Positions 24,188 through 36,200 of a stretch of 64,000 nt of DNA are shown one piece after another. Position 1 is the stretch's first letter. Every line of letters starts with the position of its first letter. Origin of the DNA: Toxoplasma gondii ME49 (Eukaryota; Apicomplexa; Conoidasida; Eucoccidiorida; Sarcocystidae); contig NC_031478.1 of NCBI RefSeq assembly GCF_000006565.2, positions 4,922,212 through 4,986,211 on the forward strand, in the 5' to 3' direction. Made by a program: the position numbers and the translations under genes. The notes below the pieces were generated by a model, which was given only the letters and a program-made list of their open reading frames with translations, did no database searches and was not told the DNA's origin.

Positions 24188-27100
24188 TCAATATCTGTGT
24201 GGTGCAGTTTCATGACTCAGCAACCCTAAGCCCATTTACGTATCCATGTTTACTCAACTCTCTTTGACCATATTTATATCGACTTGACGTCTTCTTAGAC
24301 TTCATAGGAGCGCATTTTCAGGCTGATTTATGTGGAACCCTATTCAAGCACAACAAGTCCGTGAATAGATATTCAGATACACATGTCTACGAATATATAT
24401 ATATATATATATATAAGCATTTATGTATAAACATGTGTGGAGATACGTATACGTACACGTAATTATTTCAATAGTGTGTACTGGTTCACCATTCATCCCA
24501 GGTGTATACAGTAGCATGGAATGTACTTCACTAAAAATGGACCGTTCTATGATGAAGTGCTCAACAGGAGATATATGTTATTATAACGTGAATCTTATAC
24601 CACCGTGGAGAGGTTATACGACGAAGCGAAATATACACCATTCGACCACGAACGCTACTTCAGTAGGTAAACATCGTTCAATCCCGAAAGCTCTATCACC
24701 TAGCATCGATCCTTCTAGCATGATACATACCCATGTCTATATATATATATATATACATAACTAAGGGTATTCCTCGTAAATGAACTATCTATGACTAAGT
24801 ATTGCTCCTTATAAAGTGAACTGTGTGTACGTAGCAGACATGCCCTCGTCACATCCACGCGCAGAAACCGACCTTCGACGTCTGGGAGCATCAGGAACTC
24901 TGTGGACTGGGACGCCACTGCACCCTGCAAGCTGTTCGATGACGCTGCCCCGCTCGTAGCACTCAGGGAGACGCTGCGCGTCGCACAGTCTAGCATCTCA
25001 GGCGGCCAAAGCTGTCTGTGCTCTTCAAGTGCCTGCAGAAGGTCGAGGGCCTCAACTGGCGACAAGTCGCCGAGGCGGCTGAACAGGAGAAGTGAAAACA
25101 TGCACCATTCACTGGAGGGGGATGCACGCATGCAGCCGACGCATTTACTCCACCACACAGCAGCCGGAGGATTTCAGTTTTACTCGAGGAAACGAATAAT
25201 ACTATGCGCCGGACAGGGGTGAAGGTCGCGCGGGTCGTGCATCTCGAGATTTCTCCCAGAACTGCAGTAGACTAGGGCAGCGTCTGGCCATCTTCGACAC
25301 TCAACTTTTTTCTGCTGACAGCACCTTCGCCCATGGCCTCCGCAGGACAGGTGATCAAATACGACCGTCATACAACTTGGAGACAACTTGTTGAGATGGA
25401 ACGGAGCGTTTTATCGACGTCGAGCTGTCGGCATGCAGAGACTAAGGCCGTCGCGGGACCATGTGTGGTTTGTCGCTGGTTATACAAATCGATACACTCT
25501 CTGTACAGATGCTCCGCGACCCGAAACGAGTCTAAGCTTCCCACCTCGGGCAGATTATCAACGAACTGCTGAACCACCCTGTGTGGAGAATGAGGCACAG
25601 AGTCGCCTGAGGCCCAACGCACTGCGTAAGGTCCTCTCTCCGTGTTTAGGCAAAAACGACTTTCTCGAAAAACTGGGGAGAATTTGTTTCTTCGTGTCGC
25701 ATCGTACAAAACTTCGCGGGACGCTGAGGAACTCAAGCTGTTCCAAAATAGAGAGAAATGCACGACGTTGAATTCTTCCTCTGAAAGACAGCTCAGACCC
25801 CGATGCTGGACACAGTCTGCAACGGCAACGCCTGCAAATGCGGTTACGACACAGATGGTGTAGGACCTAGGCTGTTTCTTGGCACTCTGATCTGAAGCAC
25901 ACGTTGATACCGGTGGAGTTCAGACCTACTTTGACAGGCGATGAAGCAAGTTCACCAGGACGCCGACGGCCTCTTCATTCACATTTCTGGAATCGGAGGA
26001 CTCGTCTAATTCGTCTTCTATCTCGAAACGTAATGCCGGCCTCTGACTCAGACCCGATGGGGCGAGGAGCACTGCACTGTCGTTGCTTGTCCCCTGGGAG
26101 GCGGACCCTGCATTCTCGCCAGATACCGCATGCGGCGGCAAGAGCGACGGAGCGGAGACGTTCCAAGATTCATTGGGATTTCTGTCCGACCCCGCGTCTT
26201 CTTCGAGTTTCATGTCTCCATCGCCTTTGCTGTCTCCTGGGGAGTGTTGAGCTGGCTCATGGACAAGCCCAAAGAGGTCCGTGTTTGTAGCGCTCCCGTC
26301 ACGGCGTCGTCCAGAGATCTCTGCCTGAGACGAACTGGACGAAAGCAGCAGTCCGCGCGCCGCTAAGACGGCGTAGATCGCTCTGTACAGAAACCGGGCC
26401 GGCAATCAGCACCATGGAGTGAAACCACCCACAAGTACATCAGACAGAAATTGCTGAGGTATTTGAAATGCATGCAGCTGCATAGCCATCAGGTTTCACG
26501 AAGGTTCGCCACTCACATCGCCGCGGAGGAAGTCGGAAAATGTAGGAAAACAACTTCACAACAGCAGCTGCCGCAGGCCTCTACTGGTCGATTTCCTCGC
26601 AGAAACGACCACCGCCAACCAAGACCCGGGACGGCACTCCACTCGAAAAACTCATTCTTCCGCATGCCACCAGAGTGTCTCGAAATTTGCGAAGATATGC
26701 AAAGATGGTAACTGGCGGAGGCACTCTTTATGTGGTGAGGGGAGACGCGATTTGAGAGGGCGACAACAGCAGTTAAGCACGCTGTCCGCCTCGAGATGCC
26801 GACCCGATGTCTGCTTCATGCCGCTGCGCCAGCTCACCACGGTTTCCGTTCGTTTCTCTAATATTTCGCAGGTCCAAAGAACTCACCGTTGTATACCCCA
26901 TGCGCTGAGGGTCACCTCCCTGCTCCCGTTGCGGTCCCTGCCGGAGGTTTCTTTTCCGAGTCGGCGAACCGCAGCCACAAGAAATGTTTTTGAAGGAGCG
27001 ACATGCTGAAGAAACCGAGTGCAACAGAACAAACGACGGACAGAAATAAAAAGCAGGACGGGCAGCCCCGCTGATTCCAACACAGTGTGGACTCGTCTCT

Positions 27101-30100
27101 CACACGAGTGTTTACAAGCTTTTTCTGGGAGATAGATACGATGACGTGGACTCCTGGTTTACATCTTGAAGGACTTTGTTTAGCGGACCGAGCGTCTGCA
27201 GTGCGGTCCATAATCACGTCCAGTGCATTAAGTATAGCGCGTAATCAGCTCTGCGGCAGAGTTGCGTTAACCTTCTTCTGGGAAGAACAAACGGATATAC
27301 GCAGCTTCTAACTACCCAGGATTACGCCAAGAATGATCCCGCGTTAACCTGACTATCTGTGTTCTATTCATACAATGGGTTCAGTTGGTTCTATCTCTAC
27401 AATATCTTTCATCTTCACTATGCTCTGCTAACACAGGAAAGGCGTTTTTTACTGTCTCGCGAGAATTCCTGGATAGCATCCAGAGGCCACGATACCGAAA
27501 CCAAGCGCCACGATGTCTTCTTCAGGCTCGGCGAGTCGCTCTTTGTTGCGCTGTTTCCATGCATGCAGTAGCATAGATGACTTGCCCCACATATTCCGGG
27601 CAGACTAGCAGTCGGCAGGGGAGTACGGAAGTCAACATCATGGTCTTTGTACGGCGCGCATGCAAACGTTGGATCCCCAAACGACCGCTGGGAAAACACT
27701 ACGTGGAACGCACTAAACGCTACCGTGACGTTCAGGAGCATATCATTACGCATTCGATGGCATCTTCAATTGGTACAACGCAAATCAATACCGGCCTCGG
27801 GCCTACCGTCAGCACAGTCAAACAGTTTCTTCAGCCAATAAGACGTTGTTCCGAGCAACCGGCTCCTGTTGACTACGTAGAAAAGACTCAATACGGGGTA
27901 TCCAAGATACCCTGATTCACAGTTCCTTTCGCGGAGACCGAAAGATCTCTCACACTATCTAGAGCGCCCCCCCCCCCCAGTCTCTCAAGGCAGCACTAGT
28001 CCTTTTTATGATAAATGCGATGAAAAGCACATAGGGGAATACCTTTCTCGACTCCGTTGAACTCCAAAACGTTACGACTGAGGCCTGCAGACTTACTAAG
28101 GCTCGAGCGGTTCTCATGACGCCGACAAGAAGCCCCACGACATCGCGAGGAAGGGCAAACGAAGCGTGCGTAACCTAAACGAAGGGTCAAACCGGACATG
28201 CTTCGGGAAAAGACTTGCTCTTGACATTGAAATCAAAAGACAACATAAACAGAACCTCCGAAACACTGAGACTTGCGACCCAATATAAAAGTGTGACAAG
28301 CCCTCTTTCGTGTCAGTGAAGAGACCAGCGACCATCGCACCACAAAAGAGTTTGAGCCTGACTAGACGCAAAAGAAGGATGCGCGAAGGAAACTCATGCG
28401 TCAACGCCTACAGTTTCCATGTTTCTTTGTGTTTGTTGCAAACGTCAAACGCACCTGCGCAGTGGCTAGGAGAGAGAAAACCTGCAAATCATTTTCAGAG
28501 AAAAACGGTGGCGATTCGCCACCATCTTTAGGCAGTGCCAGCAGTCTGTTGCATGCTCCAAAAAGGATCCCGAGATCACTGACGGTTAAAAAGAAAGTCG
28601 CCTTCTTTAACTCCTTCACCACCTGGCAGAGAAGAGTCTCGTGGCGATAACGATGTCTGAACGTCACTCGCAAAAAGACAGAGAAACGACCTTCCTCGTG
28701 ATACACGCGCCGCGCGCGCCCTGAAACGGACCGCAAGGACAGGCCCCGGGGGGGGGGCGGCCTAACCACAGACGGTTTAGGAAACAGACTTTCTTGAGCA
28801 GGACCGAACCAAGCTGAGACGAATGAATTAGTAATGCTGGATTTCCTTTACTCAGAATGAGGGAGACAGGCTGACGATTGCGCGAATTGTATCTATTTAA
28901 CAGTCGTAAAGTAGTTCAATCCGAACATGAGATAAACATATATATCGGATGCTGACGCAACTTTGCAGGTAAAGAAAGCATGCATAACAGGAAGGTGTGT
29001 TCTCGTCCAATCAAAAAATCCAACAAGAATGTGACCAGAGCCTAAAACTCTTCAGTGTCAACCACTGGCTCTCCTTGCTGCTGGCAGACACTCGGCTACA
29101 CTCGGAAGACGTTTGCCGAGCATCGAACGCAGAGGACCCTGAAAGCCTTCAACGTTTTAAAAACGTCGTAGAGAGGATTCGAGCATGGCCAGATTGCCAT
29201 CTCAAGGATCGAAGAAACGTCTAGCGTTTACACGGACGCTTGGCGGAAGGACGGGACTAACCCTGACACGCTGGCCCAGACCTTGTGTGATTTTTGTGGT
29301 TTCTTACAAGCCAAGAACATGAAGAAACAACACGATGTCGTTAGCTGTCCAGACAGACCAAAAGGATTCCGGAGGCGCGGCACACGCCTCTTGCTCCAGC
29401 AACTGTGTAGCAATCTGCGTCCAGGAGCACATGGCCTCAAGCAGCATAGACAACTTTGAGGGTATATCGTTACTATCACACACAAATCCACATGTCGTCC
29501 CCAAGGTCGATTCCCGAGACCAAAATCGAAATGTGCAACAATGTAGTGCGCATCGCGATCCAGATCTGTAAAACTCAAAAGCGAGACATCATGGCGACAA
29601 AGCTACTGAACGTTAGCGTAGTTATCAGATACAGACAACCAAAATTCGTCTAGGAATACAGACATAATAGCGCCCAGGACATTGAACAGCACTGTACTAC
29701 AAGCGACACTGCCTATCACGCGACATTGGCGGACGGATTGACAAGCCTGCGTCTGCAGTCTCGTCACGTTTCTCGTCCGGCGCTGGCGAGGGCACTTCGC
29801 TCCTAACGCGAAAAAGCACAATGGTGACACAGGGTACTCTCAAGAGCATGCATGCAGAGGGACTGACTCTCTTGTCCACAGAAGAACTGCGGGTATGAGA
29901 TCTCTCGAACCTCGCGTGCGGCGAAGTCAGACATTACATAGAAGCCAGCAGGGAGACGATCGGTAACACTGAATGAGGTATCACCCTTCCTCGAAAGCCG
30001 TAGATCCCAGGTGTGTGAGTATGTCTTCAAACGAAATGTGTGCTAGAATGCTTCATGCGCGAACCAGCTGTTTTCTCGAACTTCGTGGAAAACGCAGTCA

Positions 30101-31626
30101 GGAGATATCCCTACTTGGACAACCCTGTCAGTGGCGCGGACAGCCTGTATTCCTTTCATTTGTCATGATCAGAAGAGTGATGGCACCTTCCCGATATCTC
30201 CATGGAAACGCATTAACAAAGCAGGGAGAGACACAGACGTGACGAAAACAGGCTCTTCTGTGAAAACTCGAAACGCGTCCGTGGAGCCACCCGCGCTCGT
30301 TCCCCTTCCAGAAGAAAGCCTACTTGGTCCAGAAGAACGCGAGGCTTGCATCCAGCTCGATAAAGAAGAAACAGAAGCTGCACAATGCCGGAAGGACTGC
30401 ACACCCGTCACAGAAAATGCAAGGGAAAAGAGTTGTCGTTATGAAGACGTATGCATGCATGCAGGCGCAACAACGCCTGGAAGCCGCTCTCTTTCTGGCT
30501 CGCCACCTCCCGCCCCAACGAATGTGAGAACTTCAGATCATCGAAGAGAACGGCGTGCTCCACTCTACCGGTAGAAGCTGTAGAAGAGAAACGCCCCAAC
30601 TTGAACTGGAGAGTTTTAGCTGGTTCACGGAGCAGCGGTCGACGACACAAAGTGTGAAATGAAGAAAGGAGAAAGGGAAACCCGGAAACATGTGAACCGG
30701 GAATGTGAGAGAGGTGGACGTACGAGTCCACCGAAAATGGGAAAGTGACACATATTTCTTTTCGGTCGTGTGTTCTGTGTCAGACTCGTCAGGACGAAAC
30801 TGAAAGGGTGCATACACGAGAGGGGGAAAATGCAGCCAGTTTGCGAATGACTGGTAAAAAGAGAGCGTTGTGATGTGCCATTTTCGTCCCCCTCCGAGCG
30901 ATCTGCAACTGTGTGGCTTCTGGGACTCAACGCGGCGACATGCATACAAGAGGCAGGATGAATTTTTGTAAGGTTGCCGTAACTCTTCAACTCAGTCGGC
31001 TCTCCTCTCGAGTCTGCGGCGACGAATGCGCCTGGCCACGACCCCACTCTGTTTGCGGCGTCTCGCCGCTCCACGCATGCGTGCAGGCTCTCCCGCGTTT
31101 AGAACTGCCGGACGGCTTACCTGAAATTTGGCAGAAGCACGGAGGCGCGAGAGACCAGTCGCTCCCACAGAACGTCTCTGCTCAGATGTGGAGGGGACGG
31201 GTAACGCTCTCCCCCGTTCTTGTGGCTGTTGTCTTCAACGGCCTGAACTCTCGGACAAGGCGTCTCTCCGGCATTTCCGCACTGAGGGAATCTCGGGGCG
31301 AGACTCTGGGCCTTCTTGCTGTCAAGGAAACGAGTTTTCAGGTTCGGCTCCGCAGCATCGATGCGCACATCTGTACTCTTGAGTGAGGCGCCAGAGAAAA
31401 GTGGACACTGTTGTGGAAACCTAGAAACGGGCAGGGAGACATTTGAGCTGTCAGCAGGAAGAAATCGCGAAGAAGACTGAGAGACATCATAAGGTTGCAA
31501 GGGATACAGAGTGGACGCGACGGTGGTGGCATTCAGCAGATCCGCGGGACCCATGGCCGAGGTGTGCAACAAAGTGAAAAACGGGTTGTGCATGAGGCGA
31601 GACGGAATCCGTAGTTTTCGCGTCAT
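23930..31626 (-). CDS. Helix-rich hypothetical protein, probably organelle-targeted; incomplete exon model
   Basis: Proposed minus-strand exons: 31121-31626, 30449-30564, 30187-30377, one or more unresolved exons in 29.5-30.2 kb, then 29308-29472, 28455-28656, 28043-28112, 27807-27872, 27496-27719, 26887-27005, 26517-26711 (start could be 26810), 25930-26382, 25374-25866, 25273-25304, 24831-25078, 23930-24108. From 29472 onward every junction agrees in phase. I do not recognise the protein. The N-terminus (MTRKLRIPSRLMHNPFF) is basic, amphipathic and free of acids, like a mitochondrial presequence. The body has Leu-rich helical segments (VVKELKKATFFLTVSDLGIL, SPVEALDLLQALEEHRQLW, LTLFNKLVAAHLKRH). 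These recall organellar helical-repeat RNA-binding proteins of the RAP/HPR or FASTK type, but no RAP domain is visible. Weakest junctions: the 62-nt intron at 25867-25929 and the 32-nt exon. An ATG at 31671 would add 15 residues. Confidence 0.5.
24151..24186. repeat. (TA)n microsatellite
   Basis: In the last intron of the 23.9-31.6 kb gene. Further tracts lie at about 24394-24415 and 24737-24757 in the same intron. These are the last long TA tracts before the right window edge. Confidence 0.9.
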
Positions 31627-33208
31627 CGTGCTCGACCCCGAGCCAAAACGGCAGGTCCACACAACGTGCAATTATAGCCCACGGATAAGTTACATCCGGC
31701 GAAAGTGGGAGGAAGCTGCACGGTGTTAAAAGAGACACACCAGGCCGGATTTTGCGGGTAAAAAAAATAAACGGGGTTGCTTACACGACGCTTGTCCACG
31801 GCAGCAAAACGTAATGACCCACGAATAAGCATAATTCCTCGTAAGAGTAGCAAGAATACCAAGAAAAACGTATGCGGCGGAACACACCATCCAACAGCAG
31901 CAGCAGCGACACTCGGGCTTGACGGGAAAAGCTCGTTCCATGTCGTTAAAAGGACGTTCGTTGCTTGGTACTCACAAGGGAGAAAGTCTATGAAGAGCCT
32001 CACTTTTCTGAAATAGCGGTATGCACACAACAAGTTTAGGCGAACACATTTTGCAGCTGGTAACAACGGAACTTCCGGGAATCGCACATGTGCGAAAGTG
32101 ATCAATTTTTGACGTCTGAAGTCGGTCACGAGCCCGGTTGCCTTTTCTGGCTTTCACCGCTGAGATATGCTGAAGACGAACATTTTAATTGTAGACGAAA
32201 TAACTGGCAGAAGCCTCGAATGTAGGTCTCAACGAATAAAAACGCATCTTCTTCTAAACAACTCTGTGAGGGCAGTGTCACGTTTGTTGGCCTGGTCCCC
32301 CAGTAGTAGGCTACGCGATACTTACGACATCTGACTAAAGGAGAAGGCTTCCGTTCTAAATGGCTTTCTCGGCTTCACATTGTTGAAAGCAGACACAAAG
32401 ATGTGCATTCCATGTACTGAAAATCGATATTTTCTTGCGTTGCTTTTGCATCGATCCACTCCGTCCAGTCAACACAGTCTTCGATGAGACCGACTCGTTC
32501 GTGCATGCGCTGAGAATGCATGCGCCAGACTGGTTGATATCACAAGTGGCTGAGATCCCGGAGATGACTTCATCAAGTACAATTTCGCAGTTCTGTGAGA
32601 TAGGTTCCGTTATTTTTCAGGGAACTCACAAGAGAGAAACTAGCCCACATTCAGTGAATCCGCATCAGTCGAGGAGCCGTTCGGTCTTTGACGTGATATA
32701 TTAGCCACAATAATAAAGTTTCGCAGCGCAGGTGTCAGCTGTGCTACTGTTAGCAAGTTTGCTTAGAAATCATATGTTAAATTACACTCATTCTCAGCAG
32801 ATATTGAAAAATCACAACACTCTATAGCTGTAGCGTGAAGTGAAACTCCAAGACAACATATACGCGAAATGTGAAAGGGGCGGGCGCCTGATCATGCCGT
32901 GGGTAAAGAAGTCTTTACCAATTCGAAGGCACTCTATCGGCGAAGGCTACCAGGCAGATGGTTCGTTCCAAAGGTGGACCCGATTTTTTCATATCTCTTG
33001 CTCCAGAGGCCTCTCACCTGGCGAAGGAATCTAACGGGACTCTATGTTTTATCGCGGCTCGCAGTATTTTGTGACTTGTCAGCGATCGTTGCCACTGGAT
33101 GAATTCAAATTTTAGAAGAGCCAGCACACAAGTCACTTGAAGAGTGAAGTTGAACACGAATGCAAAGGGAACTGACTGCTGAACTCAGCAACTCGAGAGA
33201 CACTTTCT
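31627..33208. other. Intergenic region between two minus-strand genes
   Basis: Expected to hold the 3' UTR of the large 33.2-49.9 kb gene and the promoter and 5' UTR of the 23.9-31.6 kb gene. One minus-strand frame of 168 codons (31623-32129) overlaps the proposed start and has a hydrophobic middle, but no splice or motif support. Nothing else is seen. Confidence 0.45.
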
Positions 33209-36200
33209 TCACCCTGATCTACGGGTCCGTTCATGAAACGCAAAGGCATAGGGAATCAGAAGTTCCACGTAGTTGACGACGGCCATTCGGACTATTCCCA
33301 TCGCCGCTTCAGCATTTCTTCTCTCTTGGAAGGTCTTTTTGAATAAGTCAATCCAGATGTGGCTGTTAGGGAGTCGTTTCAGAGTATCGATCGCCTGCAT
33401 TGCCTCTGGAGAAATGACTTCGTTCGTTATGGTAGGTGGAACTGTGGGGAATGATATACTTTCCACTTTCGGCTGATTCGGATATAAATCACCAACGCAA
33501 GCGCCATTCTTCAGCATGGTATTTGGGATCAGCGGTGGCAAGCTTCCCGTCGGTGGCGGAGGCGGTGGTACCCGCCCGTAGCAAGTGGTTTCACTTCTCA
33601 AGTCGGTCGGGATGAGTGGTAGCCTGCTGTCCACGCATGTCTGAATTATTGATGCTTGTCCGTGAATGTCAGATTCCTCTCTCCAGCTTGAAATGAGCGG
33701 AGACCTGCTTTCCATCTGCATTGTTCTCGCCTGTTTTTGGGAAGTGTAATTGTGTCTGAAGACATTGGGTATGAGCGGGGGTACCCTGTCCGTCCACGGG
33801 TGATTCATTTGCACGCCTTTTTGATGAACAACTTCATTCCGTACGTTGTTTCTGTTGGGCGGTAATCGCCGGTCAATTGGTTGTTGAGCCGACATTGGAA
33901 TAAACTCGGGAGCGGAAGCGTTTAGCCTTTTTGAGGGTCTCTGCTTAGGTCTACCCATCTCGGCGAGCGGATGAGGATTCGTAGTTGGATTAGTCCACGA
34001 AGCACTTTTCAGAAGCGTTAGGAGGCCTCTTGTAAGCCTGCCCTACAATGGACGGCTGGTTCGGCAAGAGTCTGACCGCTTACAGGAAAAGGAAAACCAG
34101 CCCCTGATACGATACGTGAGACAAAGTCCTGAACAGCCCGGTTTTACTGTGAATCAGCGTTGACCCTCAAGGTTGCTCAAAGCCTCTGTGAGTAAACTCC
34201 TTTGCTTAAAATGCCATAAATGGTGGAAGCATAAATCTTCAAGTAACGGAAGCGTGCAGACAAGAAAGATATGGCAGATATCCGGCCAGAGCAAAAGTGA
34301 CAGAACTCTTGCCACGAAGACGGCAAACGAGCATCCGAGCAGTCAGGTCCACGAGCACCCCTTTCGAAGGCTCAAATGCTCGTATTTCCTCACGGGTAGT
34401 AGCCGTGGCTCCTGCAGCCTGAAGAAAAAAAGGTGGGGTGTCTTAATTGGATGCGTGTCTAATCGAGGTGGGCACAAAGCTTACGTCTCACACTCATTTT
34501 TCCCCAACGTGCAACACTTTGAGTCAGTACATCACCCAGCTATCGACTTAGAGAAGGCGCGCGTGTCTTTCGCACCTAGTTACTAACTTGGAAAAAGCGA
34601 TTATCACTCCAGTCGATTTATGAATGGGTACAAAGCTCTTAAATCGTACTTGTCTTCTCTGAAGCGTCGCTTAGCCGGTTGCGGACGAGCAAGCGCAGGG
34701 GTCGGAGAAAAAATGAGACACAAAATAGGTGAATGCAGGCTTTGTTGCAACGCCTACGGCATGTTTCCAAGGCCAACAGGTGAATGGCCCCTGCAGTGTC
34801 ATAACATTTCTGATGTTGGTGCGGACGTTTCGGCTGCGTAGGGTGGCAATACAACTGCCATGTCTTCACCGGGTAGACCCGCGCCATCCAATGATGATGT
34901 CCGTAACCACGCACCTCTGCACAAACCTGTTGAGAGAGTGTCCACAGATACAACGGGAAGTTTGTTTCTGTGTCATTAGAAGCAACCCTATGCCACTTTC
35001 CTGGCAAACGACAACCGCCTTGTTGTCTTGTAAGAGGGTCACACCTCCGCTTCATTTTGTGTGTGGAACCCCGAAGCTCCCCGAACAAACATCAGTGCCT
35101 GATTCTCTCTGGACGTCGATCTGGAGACAGCTGAACAACCAGCTCGATGCTCGAACGTTCGAATAAGTACAAAGAAAACGTCCGTTGCAGAGGGGAAACA
35201 CTACTTCTTTTTTCGACGTAGGGCGAACGACAGTCCCACAAAGGCGACATGTGTTAACGGCCAAGTTAAAATTGGGTTTCCCGGTTGGGCGGGCACAGTG
35301 TTTCGCTGGCTAAGACGAAGTAGTTTGCAATTTGACCGAACGGTTAAGCGGCCACACAAGTGGAGCGGGATCTTGGCAATTAACCCCGCAAGCTGGTGCA
35401 ACACAACATCACGCCTATCAAAAATTTCGTCACATTCAAGGACAAGCAAGGAAAGGCACTGCCATACGACAGAAGAAGCCGTTTCGTTTCCGCTTGAGCA
35501 TGCGGAGCAACTGTCACTATGTAGAAAAGAATTCGGTTGAGAATTTTCCCTTTTGCCACAAGCATCTACACAACGCCGCCGAAAGGGCTGAAGCTGGTCT
35601 CAACGTCGACTGGTACGGGCAGCCCACCACCACTCTGTTTCCAATGAATGTTTTTTGCGGACAAACTCAACCAGGTGGATGAGGCTGACTGTGGTTGCCT
35701 TGTATGTACCGCGAGAGCTGTAGCGAACAAAAGATGTAGATTTCCGTCAGAAGTTCCGATGTACTTCTGCGTCTATCTTTCATCTCCTGTGGGAAACCCG
35801 TATGGCCATTCGGTTTAGTCTTCGGTGGCGTTTTCGACAAACGTCCGAGGAAGAAGACAGAATCGGCAAGCATGAAGAATGAGTGTTTGAACATCAGTGT
35901 GCAAACTTGCAAGTTTTGAGACAAATAGATCTGTAAGTCGTCTGAGGAACATCTGAAGAGATTAATCATCAGAAGGGGGGAGGGTGAATGAAACAGCTCC
36001 CGGCGAGAAAAGACGCGTCTTCCAAGCAATATAAGAATTGAAAGTCGCTTCTGCGAGCATCACGCATTTTTGGTTCAGCCGTCGTGTGGTCAGAAACTCT
36101 GTACATGGAATGGAATGCAAAGTTTGGTAACACGAGAGATTACGTAGCAAAGTGAGGTGAATGTTGATCGAAACTCTCAACGTAGAAAAGCTTAGTTGAA

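Noticed and set aside
31623..32129. 168-codon minus-strand open frame upstream of the helix-rich gene
   Set aside because: It overlaps the proposed start in another frame, has no motif, and lacks splice neighbours; more likely 5' UTR.
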